A DNA stretch of 8,229 bases from Bacteroidales bacterium UBA4417 (GCA_002389705.1 DGQJ01000329.1:5226-13454); one strand, 5' to 3'; shown: positions 1 to 6,471, counted from the first letter of the stretch. A program made the numbers and translations. The notes: generated by a model from the sequence alone, not told the origin.

Positions 1-717
1 AACAGCAATTCCGTTCTCGTGGGCCCGGTTAACCAGTTTGCGGTATTCATGAATTTCACCAAACTGGTTCGGGTATTGAAGCAACAGCCCGAAAATATGG
101 GATTCAGGTTCAAAATCGTCGCAGGATTTTATTTCAATGTCAATTCCAAGGTTTTTGGCACGGGTTTGCAGTACTTCTATAGTTTGCGGGTAAGTATTTT
201 GGGCAACAACAAAAGTATTGGCTCCGGCTTTAACAGCTTCCCTTGATCGTGCATTGTGCAACATGATCATGGCTTCAGCGGCCGCAGTAGCTTCGTCGAG
301 TAACGATGCATTTGCCAATGGCATGCCGGTAAGATCGCTCACCATGGTCTGGAAATTAAGCAAAGCTTCCAGTCTTCCCTGCGATATTTCAGCCTGGTAA
401 GGCGTGTACGAAGTATACCATCCCGGGTTTTCGAAAACATTGCGCAAAATAACCGAAGGGGTGATGGTATTGTAATATCCCATCCCGATATAGGTTTTAA
501 AAACCTTGTTTTTCGATGCCAATGCTTTAATATGGTTCAGGTATTCGTATTCATTTAAACTCGGAGGCAGACTTAATGGTTTTGAAAGACGGATGGCGGC
601 TGGTACGGTTTCGTCAATCAGTTGGTCCAGTGTTTCTACACCGATGGCTTTCAGCATAAGTTCGGTTTCGGACTTCCTTGGACCGTTATGCCGATTGATA
701 AAGTTGTTGGTAATCAT
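1..717 (-). CDS. gcvP: Glycine dehydrogenase (decarboxylating), P-protein of the glycine cleavage system, N-terminal part (gene runs off the left edge)
   Basis: The gene encodes the PLP-dependent P-protein, which decarboxylates glycine and passes the aminomethyl group to lipoylated H-protein in the cytoplasm. The minus strand is open for exactly 239 codons from the ATG at 717-715 to the window edge. The protein begins MITNNFINRHNGP and carries the conserved P-protein blocks GMGYYNTITPSVILRNVFEN, then NPGWYTSYTPYQAEISQGRL, then NFQTMVSDLTGMPLANASLL followed by DEATAAAEAM, all within the first 170 residues. Family members are about 950 residues long, so roughly a quarter is visible; the PLP-binding lysine lies outside the window. 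No Shine-Dalgarno sequence precedes the start, but a TATCTTTG promoter element lies 37 nt upstream. Transcription diverges from the EamA transporter gene. Nothing seen looks broken. Confidence 0.97.
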   Translation of the reverse strand, partial: MITNNFINRHNGPRKSETELMLKAIGVETLDQLIDETVPAAIRLSKPLSLPPSLNEYEYLNHIKALASKNKVFKTYIGMGYYNTITPSVILRNVFENPGWYTSYTPYQAEISQGRLEALLNFQTMVSDLTGMPLANASLLDEATAAAEAMIMLHNARSREAVKAGANTFVVAQNTYPQTIEVLQTRAKNLGIDIEIKSCDDFEPESHIFGLLLQYPNQFGEIHEYRKLVNRAHENGIAV

Positions 718-754
718 ATAGTTGTGAGTTTTGTAGCGTTTTTTTTTGCTGTGG

Positions 755-762
755 CAAAGATA
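755..762 (-). promoter_or_regulatory. Bacteroidota-type -7 promoter element for gcvP
   Basis: The minus strand reads TATCTTTG, a full match to the Bacteroidota housekeeping -7 consensus TAnnTTTG, 37 nt before the gcvP start codon. No good -33 TTG is seen at the usual distance. Predicted leader: about 30 nt, too short for a riboswitch. Confidence 0.6.
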
Positions 763-973
763 ATAATCTTAATGTGATACCATTAAAAATCTGAAGTATT
801 GTTAAATATTTCATGAAGTTTATTTGATAACAATTAGGTTTATATTTAACTATCAGTAATACAGGTATTTATTATAATTTTATACAGCGGGTAATTTCGC
901 ACAATTAAAATGTTTTGCAGTTGTTACCTGATGATTGCAATAAGCAAGCCTCCAGGCAGTGAAAGAAAAACCG

Positions 974-981
974 TACTTTTG
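974..981 (+). promoter_or_regulatory. Bacteroidota-type -7 promoter element for the EamA transporter gene
   Basis: TACTTTTG matches TAnnTTTG exactly and ends 35 nt before the ATG at 1017, giving a predicted leader of about 28 nt. No clear -33 element is visible at the expected spacing. Confidence 0.55.
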
Positions 982-1016
982 CAACCGCTTACTGAAAATA
1001 AAACAAATCAGCCTTT

Positions 1017-1943
1017 ATGAAATTTAACAGGACAGTTTTTACCGGGGCAATGGCTATTTGTATTGCTGCTATTTTATGGGGGCTCGATGGGGTAGTTCTT
1101 ACACCTCGATTATACAGCCTCGATATCGGCCTGGTCGTTTTTATTTTCCATGCGCTTCCTTTCCTGATTATGAATATTTTCATGTACAGGCAGTACCGGT
1201 ACCTCAAGAATTTTACCCTGGGCGATGTTCTGTTGTTCTTTTTGCTTTCACTTTTTGGAGGGGCCGTTGGTACACTGGCGATTGTTAAAGCGCTATTCCT
1301 GGTTAACTTTAAAGCGCTTACCATCGTAGTTCTGTTGCAAAAATTGCAGCCTGTATTTGCTATAACGCTTGCAGCCTTATTATTGGGCGAAAAATTAAAG
1401 CGTAATTTTTTACTATGGTCTGCACTGGCTATTGTCGCCGGGTATTTTCTCACTTTCGGACTTCATGTGCCGGATATGGAGACCCACAGCCGCACAGCTC
1501 TGGCAGCAGCTTTTTCGTTGCTGGCAGCTTTTTCGTTTGGCAGTTCCACGGTATTCAGTAAGAAAGTGTTGCGGAAATTTTCATTTTTTACAGCCACGTT
1601 TTACAGGTACGCTTTTACGAGTTTAATCATGCTCATGTATGTTTTATCAACCGGCATGCTAAAACATATTCCTGAAATAAACGGATTTCAGTGGATGATA
1701 TTTGCAATCATTGGGATAACTACAGGATCGGGCGCTATTTTCCTGTATTACTTTGGCCTTACCCGCATTCGCGCCATGCTTGCCACTATCTGCGAATTGT
1801 GTTTCCCTGTTTCGGCCATCTTTTTCGATTATTTCGTAAATGACCGTACGCTGACTCCTATTCAATGGATAAGTGCTGCGGTACTCATATTCGCTATTCT
1901 GAAACTCAGCCTGGAAAAAGAGCAGGAGGCAAGCAGGATCTGA
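1017..1943 (+). CDS. EamA/DMT-superfamily inner-membrane transporter (drug/metabolite transporter type)
   Basis: A 308-residue, very hydrophobic protein with about ten membrane helices, the usual size and topology of the EamA family. It consists of two tandem five-helix repeats, roughly residues 8-148 and 160-298, separated by a polar linker (VPDMETHSRT). Each repeat ends with the typical EamA pattern: LQKLQPVFAITLAALLLGEK near 108-126 and ICELCFPVSAIFF near 258-270 followed by a helix. Family members export amino acids, nucleosides or other metabolites across the inner membrane; the substrate cannot be told from sequence, and nearby gcvP does not settle it. The start is the first ATG, with no Shine-Dalgarno sequence but a -7 element upstream. 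It is the only plus-strand gene in the window and ends 4 bp from the convergent bcp gene. Confidence 0.93.
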   Translation: MKFNRTVFTGAMAICIAAILWGLDGVVLTPRLYSLDIGLVVFIFHALPFLIMNIFMYRQYRYLKNFTLGDVLLFFLLSLFGGAVGTLAIVKALFLVNFKALTIVVLLQKLQPVFAITLAALLLGEKLKRNFLLWSALAIVAGYFLTFGLHVPDMETHSRTALAAAFSLLAAFSFGSSTVFSKKVLRKFSFFTATFYRYAFTSLIMLMYVLSTGMLKHIPEINGFQWMIFAIIGITTGSGAIFLYYFGLTRIRAMLATICELCFPVSAIFFDYFVNDRTLTPIQWISAAVLIFAILKLSLEKEQEASRI

Positions 1944-1947
1944 GAGG

Positions 1948-2406
1948 TTATTCTATCTCTTTCAGAATTCGCAATGATTCGGAAATATGTTTCTCAATCC
2001 TGAGCTGGGAGTTGAAAATATGCCTGATAACGCCCATTTTATCAACGATATATGTTACCCGGCCGGGTAACATACCCAAAAAATCAGCTGGTACACCGAA
2101 TAATTTTCTGACTGACTTATCCTTATCGCTTAACAGGATAAAAGGCAGCCTGTGATGCCCTGCAAAATTGTTATGCGATTCTTTATCATCGGAACTTATT
2201 CCGATTACTTCTGCACCAGCATCAATAAAATCCTGGTAACTGTCGCGGAAAGCACAAGCCTGTTTGGTACATCCTGCAGTTTCATCTTTTGGATAGAAGT
2301 ATATTACCATCGATTTTTTCAGCAATAAGCTCCCAATATTGAAATCTTTTCCGTGCTGATCAGGAAGAATAAATGGTGAAATTTTATCTCCGGGTTTTAA
2401 AGCCAT
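1948..2406 (-). CDS. bcp: Thioredoxin-dependent peroxiredoxin of the BCP/PrxQ type
   Basis: A 152-residue cytoplasmic peroxiredoxin that reduces hydrogen peroxide and organic hydroperoxides using thioredoxin. The thioredoxin fold is complete. The active-site segment YPKDETAGCTKQACAFRD gives the PxxxTxxC motif with peroxidatic Cys46 and a second Cys at 51, the Cp+5 arrangement of two-cysteine BCP enzymes (intramolecular disulfide). Arg116 in PGRVTYIV is the expected conserved active-site arginine. Length matches the family (about 150). It lies 77 bp downstream of the ECF sigma factor gene on the same strand, but a strong intrinsic terminator sits between them, so co-transcription would need read-through. 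I found no TAnnTTTG element directly upstream. A peroxide-defence enzyme beside a CarH-like regulator and an ECF sigma factor fits a photo-oxidative stress theme, which is inference. Confidence 0.96.
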   Translation of the reverse strand: MALKPGDKISPFILPDQHGKDFNIGSLLLKKSMVIYFYPKDETAGCTKQACAFRDSYQDFIDAGAEVIGISSDDKESHNNFAGHHRLPFILLSDKDKSVRKLFGVPADFLGMLPGRVTYIVDKMGVIRHIFNSQLRIEKHISESLRILKEIE

Positions 2407-2423
2407 ATTTGTTTTAGCAATTT

Positions 2424-2460
2424 AAAAAAGCCACAATTCGCTGATAGAGTTGTGGCTTTT
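2424..2460 (-). terminator. Intrinsic terminator after the ECF sigma factor gene
   Basis: Perfect 11-bp stem: AAAAGCCACAA at 2426-2436 pairs with TTGTGGCTTTT at 2450-2460, with a 13-nt loop. Read on the minus strand, the stem runs into six T residues (2429-2424). It starts 23 nt after the sigma factor stop codon and ends about 17 nt before the bcp start. It therefore ends the sigma transcript and could throttle expression into bcp. Flanking A and T runs make some activity on the plus strand possible. Confidence 0.85.
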
Positions 2461-2483
2461 GAATTTAAATATATGGTTTCTGA

Positions 2484-2990
2484 CTAATCAGCGAAATCTT
2501 TAAGCGTGTCCATTAACTTGCGGCGTGTGAAGAATATACGACTTTTCACAGTTCCAATCGAAATATTCAGGTGATCGGCTATTTCTTTATATTTATACCC
2601 CTGGTGATGCATTTCGAATGGCATCCGCTGATCAGCATCGAGTTTTGAAATGCTCTTATTAATTTCTTTCTCCGAGAATTTAGAATCCGGTGAAGGGAAA
2701 TCAGATTTGCGCGGTACATTCAGGTAAAACAAATCCTCCGTGCTGTCAATAATGGTATTGGCTTTCTGGTTACGGCGGTAGTTATTAATGAATGTATTTT
2801 TCATAATGGTATAGGTCCACGCTTTCAGGTTGGTGTCAGCGGCAAATTTATCGCGGTTAGCCAGGGCTTTTAGATAAGTATCCTGAATAAGATCTTTTGC
2901 TTCCTCACGGTTGGAGGTTAACAGGTTAGCGTAATATTCCAGGTTCTGGTATAAACTTATCAACTTATGATCGAATTCTATCTGAGTCAT
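2484..2990 (-). CDS. ECF-type RNA polymerase sigma-70 factor
   Basis: A 168-residue sigma factor with only regions 2 and 4, the ECF layout. Region 2 spans about residues 8-75 (EEAKDLIQDTYLKALANRDK, then TNLKAWTYTIMKNTFINNYR, the core-binding and -10-recognition helices). A linker follows, then region 4 at about 112-165 (LDADQRMPFEMHHQGYKYKE, then the helix-turn-helix IADHLNISIGTVKSRIFFTR). The TNLKAW...TIMKNTFIN...YRR block is typical of Bacteroidota ECF factors. No anti-sigma gene is adjacent, so control is probably transcriptional, by the upstream MerR-type protein: a large dyad and phased repeats cover its promoter. It has its own -7 element 27 nt upstream and its own terminator. By analogy with CarH/LitR-linked ECF factors it may drive a light or singlet-oxygen response; its target promoters are not visible here. 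Confidence 0.95.
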   Translation of the reverse strand: MTQIEFDHKLISLYQNLEYYANLLTSNREEAKDLIQDTYLKALANRDKFAADTNLKAWTYTIMKNTFINNYRRNQKANTIIDSTEDLFYLNVPRKSDFPSPDSKFSEKEINKSISKLDADQRMPFEMHHQGYKYKEIADHLNISIGTVKSRIFFTRRKLMDTLKDFAD

Positions 2991-3017
2991 GACACAGGGC
3001 GTTTAATTATTATGGTG

Positions 3018-3025
3018 CAAAGTTA
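3018..3025 (-). promoter_or_regulatory. Bacteroidota-type promoter of the ECF sigma factor gene
   Basis: On the minus strand TAACTTTG matches TAnnTTTG, 27 nt before the sigma factor ATG. A TTTG (3052-3049 on the minus strand) lies 23 nt upstream as a possible -33 element, slightly more distant than usual. The -33 element falls inside the dyad at 3032-3056, so a protein bound there should block the promoter. Confidence 0.65.
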
Positions 3026-3031
3026 AACAGT

Positions 3032-3056
3032 TTTATTTAGACTAAGTCCAAATAAA
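3032..3056. promoter_or_regulatory. Candidate operator: 25-bp dyad over the sigma factor promoter
   Basis: Left arm TTTATTTAGACT (3032-3043) and right arm AGTCCAAATAAA (3045-3056) pair at 11 of 12 positions around a central A at 3044; the one mismatch is A3039/C3049. The centre is about 32 bp upstream of the predicted transcription start and overlaps the -33 element, a repressor-type position. The half-site TTTAGACT recurs at 3100-3107. The nearest candidate binder is the MerR/B12 protein encoded upstream; this is inferred from position only. Confidence 0.6.
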
Positions 3057-3083
3057 GTTAAAAAATTGTTAAATTTTTCTAAA
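3046..3083. repeat. Short 11-bp-phased direct repeats upstream of the sigma factor promoter
   Basis: GTCCAAA (3046), GTTAAAA (3057) and GTTAAAT (3068) start exactly 11 bp apart, and a degenerate CTAAA follows at 3079. Head-to-tail binding to repeats of about this length is how I recall tetrameric CarH contacting DNA. The stretch is AT-rich, so chance or intrinsic bending is an alternative. Confidence 0.4.
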
Positions 3084-3209
3084 GGTTTATCAAGCATATT
3101 TTAGACTCTGAGATTCAGTTATTTATAGCGAATAATATTGTTACTAATTTACGGCGAAATATTCAACAAACTACATGTTTTATGTTAATAATAAGTTATA
3201 TTTTGAATC

Positions 3210-3239
3210 AATAAATAAAAATGCCGGTATCCCGGCATT
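3210..3239 (-). terminator. Intrinsic terminator after the MerR/cobalamin-binding regulator gene
   Basis: Perfect 8-bp GC-rich stem AATGCCGG (3220-3227) / CCGGCATT (3232-3239) with a TATC loop. On the minus strand it is followed by the T-rich run TTTATTTATT. It begins 34 nt after the regulator stop codon, so the regulator and the sigma factor are separate transcription units. Confidence 0.85.
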
Positions 3240-3273
3240 GATTTGCATTCAGAAAACAAATTATATGTATGAA

Positions 3274-4152
3274 TTACAAGGTATTAAGAAATTCGATAAA
3301 ATCAGGAATGTTCTTAAAAAGTGTAAAATTGGGTGGAAATGTCACTGCGTTTCCATGAAAACAATGCCCCCCGATCAGTATTTGCTTATCTCCGTATAAG
3401 CTATTTAGCTCCTGAACAATTTCTACAATATTTTCCTCAGGCAGGTTAGAGGCAATGGAGGTAAGAAGAAAATCAATTTGGTGACCGGAAAAAACATTTT
3501 TAAGATTAACTAAAGGAACGTTTTGCCCAAGGTATACCACTGTATGGCCCTGTTTACGAATCAGAAAATTCAGATAAAGTAAACCAAGTTCATGGTATTC
3601 GTTTTCGGGTAAAAATAACAGGAATGTTTTATTGTTGGGCCGCTGTTCATTCTGGCTGTCGATAGCCAGTATCAGTTTTTGCCTGATGAGTTGCGAAATG
3701 AAATGTTCCTGTGCCGGGTAAACTCCTCCTGTTTGCCAAAGCATGCCTGCTTTTTCCAAAAAGCGGAACAGTATATTTTCAAATGTATATTCAAATCCAT
3801 GCTTTATGATAGAGGAAGAGATGATTTTATCGAACTTTTTCTCATCCATTTCAATCATTGACATAACAAGGTTATCCACAAGGTGCTCATTGTCAACATC
3901 CTGCTGGCTCAAATCAATTACAGACTTTGAGATTTCATCGGACGACATACCCTGTATATTGGAAATTTTGTATCCATATTTATTAAGGATAGCCACGTTC
4001 ATCAGGTGCCTCAGGTCTTCATCAGAATAATACCTGATATTGGTAACTGTACGGGAAGGCTCAACAATACCATATCTTTTTTCCCAGATGCGAATGGTAT
4101 GTGCTTTTATGCCTGTAATCCTTTCAAGGTCTTTTATTGAATACCTGATCAT
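3274..4152 (-). CDS. MerR-family regulator with cobalamin-binding domain, CarH/LitR-like (putative B12-dependent photoreceptor repressor)
   Basis: A 292-residue protein with the CarH/LitR plan. Residues 1-70 are a MerR winged helix (YSIKDLERITGIKAHTIRIW...RYGIVEPSRT...IRYYSDEDL). Residues about 85-165 are a B12-binding helical cap, and 173-292 a Rossmann-like B12-binding domain. Light-sensor signatures are kept: W139-x9-E149-H150 (Wx9EH) and E185-x-H187-x-x-G190, where His187 would be the lower cobalt ligand. In T. thermophilus CarH the residue after the Trp is His132, which ligates cobalt after photolysis; here it is Gln140. Known family members bind adenosylcobalamin, repress as tetramers in the dark and fall apart in light. 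The AGGAG three bases before the ATG supports this start and is one of the few Shine-Dalgarno sequences in the window. The likely target is the ECF sigma gene downstream. Light sensing itself is inference. Confidence 0.93.
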   Translation of the reverse strand: MIRYSIKDLERITGIKAHTIRIWEKRYGIVEPSRTVTNIRYYSDEDLRHLMNVAILNKYGYKISNIQGMSSDEISKSVIDLSQQDVDNEHLVDNLVMSMIEMDEKKFDKIISSSIIKHGFEYTFENILFRFLEKAGMLWQTGGVYPAQEHFISQLIRQKLILAIDSQNEQRPNNKTFLLFLPENEYHELGLLYLNFLIRKQGHTVVYLGQNVPLVNLKNVFSGHQIDFLLTSIASNLPEENIVEIVQELNSLYGDKQILIGGHCFHGNAVTFPPNFTLFKNIPDFIEFLNTL

Positions 4153-4451
4153 TTGCTCCTAAGGTTAGAATCGTTGTAATATCTGTTCTTAAACAAGCTG
4201 TATGTAATTTTGTTTAACTTTTTTTTAAATAGTTTAAAAATAATTTATTCCATTTAAAAGCTTATCATCTGGAAATTACATTTTTATGATCAGTATGGAA
4301 AATTCTTTTTCAGCAAGCCACGTTACTCATTGAGAGGTTAATATGAATGGTTTGCAACCTGAATGTAACCATATGACTTGGCGAAGATACTTCAAATTCA
4401 GGTTTTATTTTTGATTTTTCAAGTGATGATTGAACTATTAATGGTAGTATA
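4153..4451. other. Intergenic spacer between the glycosidase cluster and the MerR-type regulator gene
   Basis: About 300 bp, AT-rich, with no convincing gene. It contains the regulator's AGGAG ribosome site (4156-4160 on the plus-strand numbering), TTTAA boxes at 4213, 4224, 4233 and 4253, a plus-strand TAATTTTG promoter-like element at 4205-4212, and a 9-bp stem at 4356-4404. I found no TAnnTTTG element directed at the regulator gene and no convincing minus-strand terminator for the glycosidase operon. Confidence 0.6.
4356..4404 (+). repeat. Long-range inverted repeat (stem-loop) in the spacer upstream of the regulator gene
   Basis: AACCTGAAT (4356-4364) and ATTCAGGTT (4396-4404) are perfectly complementary, with a 31-nt loop that itself contains the mini-stem CTT-GGCG-AAG. 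On the plus strand it runs into the T-rich TTATTTTTGATTTTTC, which resembles a terminator, although no plus-strand gene is nearby. On the minus strand no T run follows. It may be the end of a small plus-strand RNA or an operator. Confidence 0.4.
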
Positions 4452-6446
4452 TCAGAGCGTTACCGAAACCTGCTTGCCGTTTTCGACCAGCTTGTTGATA
4501 ACAACTTTGCCGCCACTGCTTATCTTCAGCCTGATGTGGCCTGCTTCCCGTTGAATTTCCAGATCAAATTCCTCCCGGAATCCGTGTACATTTTTTAAGT
4601 TCATAAAATTCCAATCATCGGGCAATTGTGGTGTAACAGTAAACGTGTTCAAGCCCGTTGGACGGATTCCGAAGAGTCCTTCGGTGAAAACCCTGCAATA
4701 CAACCCGCTTTCGGCCGAAAGATGCCTCTGACCTCCTTCGGGGTAAGCCTCCACCGGGTAAGGAACATGCTCACCCAGCAGCCTCCGGTTCGAATAATAT
4801 TGGAGAAATTTAAGCCCGCGTTTTGTGTCGCCTGCCGCAAACACCCCACGAAGTGCATAGAGTGTCGACCGATCCCAGAAGGTTTTATCGCCCGATTGTG
4901 AGGCAAGCCCGTCGGCTGTCCAGAGCTCGGGCGAAAATAGTGCGTCAATGGTACCTTGTTTCCGGTCGAATATATTAACGGTAAGCGGAATACAGATCCA
5001 TGCCCGCAGCTTATCGTTACCCTTGTAATAACGGTATGTATCGAACCCCATCACTTTGGCCCCGAAATACTTTTCGATATTGGTTTTTAATAATGTTGCT
5101 TCTTTTACATAAGCCGAAACCTGTTTTTTGTCCTTTCCCAGCGTTTTACCAAGGTACGATGCTGAAACCAGGGCATCATAATACAGCGATGAAGTGCATA
5201 AGTTTGCATCGCCCGCGGGAAACCTTCCTTCGAGTTCATCCGAATCGGAGGATACAACTCCATCTGAATTTAATTTTCGTCGGTTATATTCGAGGCACCA
5301 GGTAATGAGAGGCCATAGTCCTTCTGCCATTTTCTGGTCGCCCTGCGAGAGGGCAAAACGGGCAGCGCCATAAGCAATCATGGCTGCATCGCCACGGTCG
5401 CCGGCACCATCCCATATGTCAGTTCCTTCGGCAATTATTGAACTTGGTATTGGTTTATATTCAGGATTCATAAACCTGGCAAAATGCTGGTAAGCATTCA
5501 ATGCCGATTCGATACCGTAATTGTAACCCAGGTAAGGGAAGAATGGATTAATGTACTCGGCCTGGTCGTTGGCCCAGATGGCGGCATAATAACTTAAACC
5601 TCCCGGTCCGTGTAAGGGCCCACCTTTGGTTTGGTAAATGCTTTCCGAAGCCCTGATTTTGGCAAAAGCAAATGCCTTGTTTAATATTTCGTCAGGGGTT
5701 TCGAGCACCAGGTTCCGGTTGAGGAATTGCAGGAAGTCATCGCGTTTAAGTAGTTCATTGTCAATGTCAGCCATGCCGGCGTCCGGTGCGTTTTTAGCAC
5801 CTGAAATACTGAGGTAAAAGGTGATTGAATCGCCGGGCTGAACCACAAATACCCCGGCTTTACCTGATAGAATCCTGAGGGAATAACTTCCTTCGACCCC
5901 GTCGGTCGGACTTGTAGTCAGGATGTTATCAATTTGAGGAATTTCGATGGTTGCCGGTTTTTCGCCCGCGTTTTTGAGTACATATTTTTCGCAAAACATG
6001 GGCTTGTCGGTGGAAGGAAACAAAATACGCCGAAGCTGAAATTTCTCATTGATGGTGCTTATTATCGTGATTTTACCATCCAGGATGATTTCATCAACTA
6101 TTTCTTTAATCGCCGGACGTTTGTTGATGTTGATCTGCTTTACGATATCGATGTTGAAGGTGCGGGAAAGGCTGGCATGGGTGTTATTCGGGATGGTGCG
6201 GAGCATAGGCCATACAATATCGCGGCTGAGATACAGCGACTGATCGGGATTTACACCATATCGGATAACTGCTGAAATATATTTCCCGCTCATTTCGATA
6301 TGATCTTTATGATCATCGGATGCAACAACAGGCCAGGTAATACCACCCGAAGGATTTATCTGCCAGCGGTTTTGCTGGGCGTTGACGCAGGTAAAGCAAG
6401 CAAAGTTTAACACAGCGAAAAGCAGAATTCGTTTGGACATATTCAT
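4452..6446 (-). CDS. Exported six-hairpin (alpha/alpha)6-barrel glycoside hydrolase, specificity unknown
   Basis: A 664-residue secreted enzyme. Residues 1-23 form a signal peptide (MNMSKRILLFAVLNFACFTC then VNA|QQ). A beta-sandwich-like N-terminal part (about 25-240) precedes an alpha-helical barrel (about 250-595) and a short beta-rich tail (about 600-664, TFTVTPQLPDDW...), the layout of GH65/78/94/95-like six-hairpin enzymes. Candidate active-site segments are WANDQAEY (Asp294, Glu297), EGTDIWDGAGDRGD (340-353), SSDSDELEGRFPAGD (399-413) and HLSAESGLYC (Glu579). I could not assign a CAZy family, so which acids are catalytic is unknown. It is the last gene of a minus-strand cluster, 79 bp after the GH29 fucosidase, and probably acts in the periplasm or at the cell surface on the same glycan. 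A second in-frame ATG two codons in (6440) is an alternative start; the signal peptide works from either. Confidence 0.78.
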   Translation of the reverse strand: MNMSKRILLFAVLNFACFTCVNAQQNRWQINPSGGITWPVVASDDHKDHIEMSGKYISAVIRYGVNPDQSLYLSRDIVWPMLRTIPNNTHASLSRTFNIDIVKQININKRPAIKEIVDEIILDGKITIISTINEKFQLRRILFPSTDKPMFCEKYVLKNAGEKPATIEIPQIDNILTTSPTDGVEGSYSLRILSGKAGVFVVQPGDSITFYLSISGAKNAPDAGMADIDNELLKRDDFLQFLNRNLVLETPDEILNKAFAFAKIRASESIYQTKGGPLHGPGGLSYYAAIWANDQAEYINPFFPYLGYNYGIESALNAYQHFARFMNPEYKPIPSSIIAEGTDIWDGAGDRGDAAMIAYGAARFALSQGDQKMAEGLWPLITWCLEYNRRKLNSDGVVSSDSDELEGRFPAGDANLCTSSLYYDALVSASYLGKTLGKDKKQVSAYVKEATLLKTNIEKYFGAKVMGFDTYRYYKGNDKLRAWICIPLTVNIFDRKQGTIDALFSPELWTADGLASQSGDKTFWDRSTLYALRGVFAAGDTKRGLKFLQYYSNRRLLGEHVPYPVEAYPEGGQRHLSAESGLYCRVFTEGLFGIRPTGLNTFTVTPQLPDDWNFMNLKNVHGFREEFDLEIQREAGHIRLKISSGGKVVINKLVENGKQVSVTL

Positions 6447-6471
6447 GTTATGAATTAGACAACTTGTATCG

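Larger units (their letters stand above)
718..1016. other. Divergent intergenic spacer between gcvP and the EamA transporter gene
   Basis: This is about 300 bp of AT-rich spacer without a credible gene. It holds one promoter element for each flanking gene (755-762 minus; 974-981 plus). A 9-bp inverted repeat, GTTAAATAT at 801-809 and ATATTTAAC at 842-850, lies between them with a 32-nt gap. It could be an operator or chance in AT-rich DNA. I see no glycine riboswitch: neither leader is long enough and no conserved riboswitch core is visible. Confidence 0.6.

Noticed and set aside
801..850. 9-bp inverted repeat GTTAAATAT/ATATTTAAC as a firm operator
   Set aside because: The arms are almost pure A/T and 32 nt apart in AT-rich DNA, so chance cannot be excluded; it is mentioned only in the spacer entry.
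718..1016. Glycine riboswitch upstream of gcvP
   Set aside because: The predicted leader is only about 30 nt, and no conserved glycine-aptamer core is seen on either strand.
989..1453. 154-codon minus-strand ORF opposite the EamA gene
   Set aside because: It overlaps a clear 308-residue membrane transporter on the other strand, has no recognisable domain, and its residue mix looks like antisense of hydrophobic codons.
1941..1960. Bidirectional terminator between the EamA and bcp genes
   Set aside because: Only a 4-bp AGAG/CTCT pairing is present and it has no convincing T run; the stop codons are 4 bp apart, so termination must lie inside the opposite genes.
3175..3399. 74-codon plus-strand ORF across the regulator's terminator
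   Set aside because: It overlaps the 3' end of the MerR gene and reads through a clear terminator hairpin; no homology is recognised.
4421..4437. TTCAA/TTGAA hairpin just after the six-hairpin gene as its terminator
   Set aside because: The stem is only 5 AT-rich pairs, and on the minus strand it is followed by A residues rather than a T tract.
4649..4948. 99-codon minus-strand ORF within the six-hairpin gene in another frame
   Set aside because: It is a frame shadow of a well supported gene with continuous motifs; there is no sign of a frameshift in that gene.
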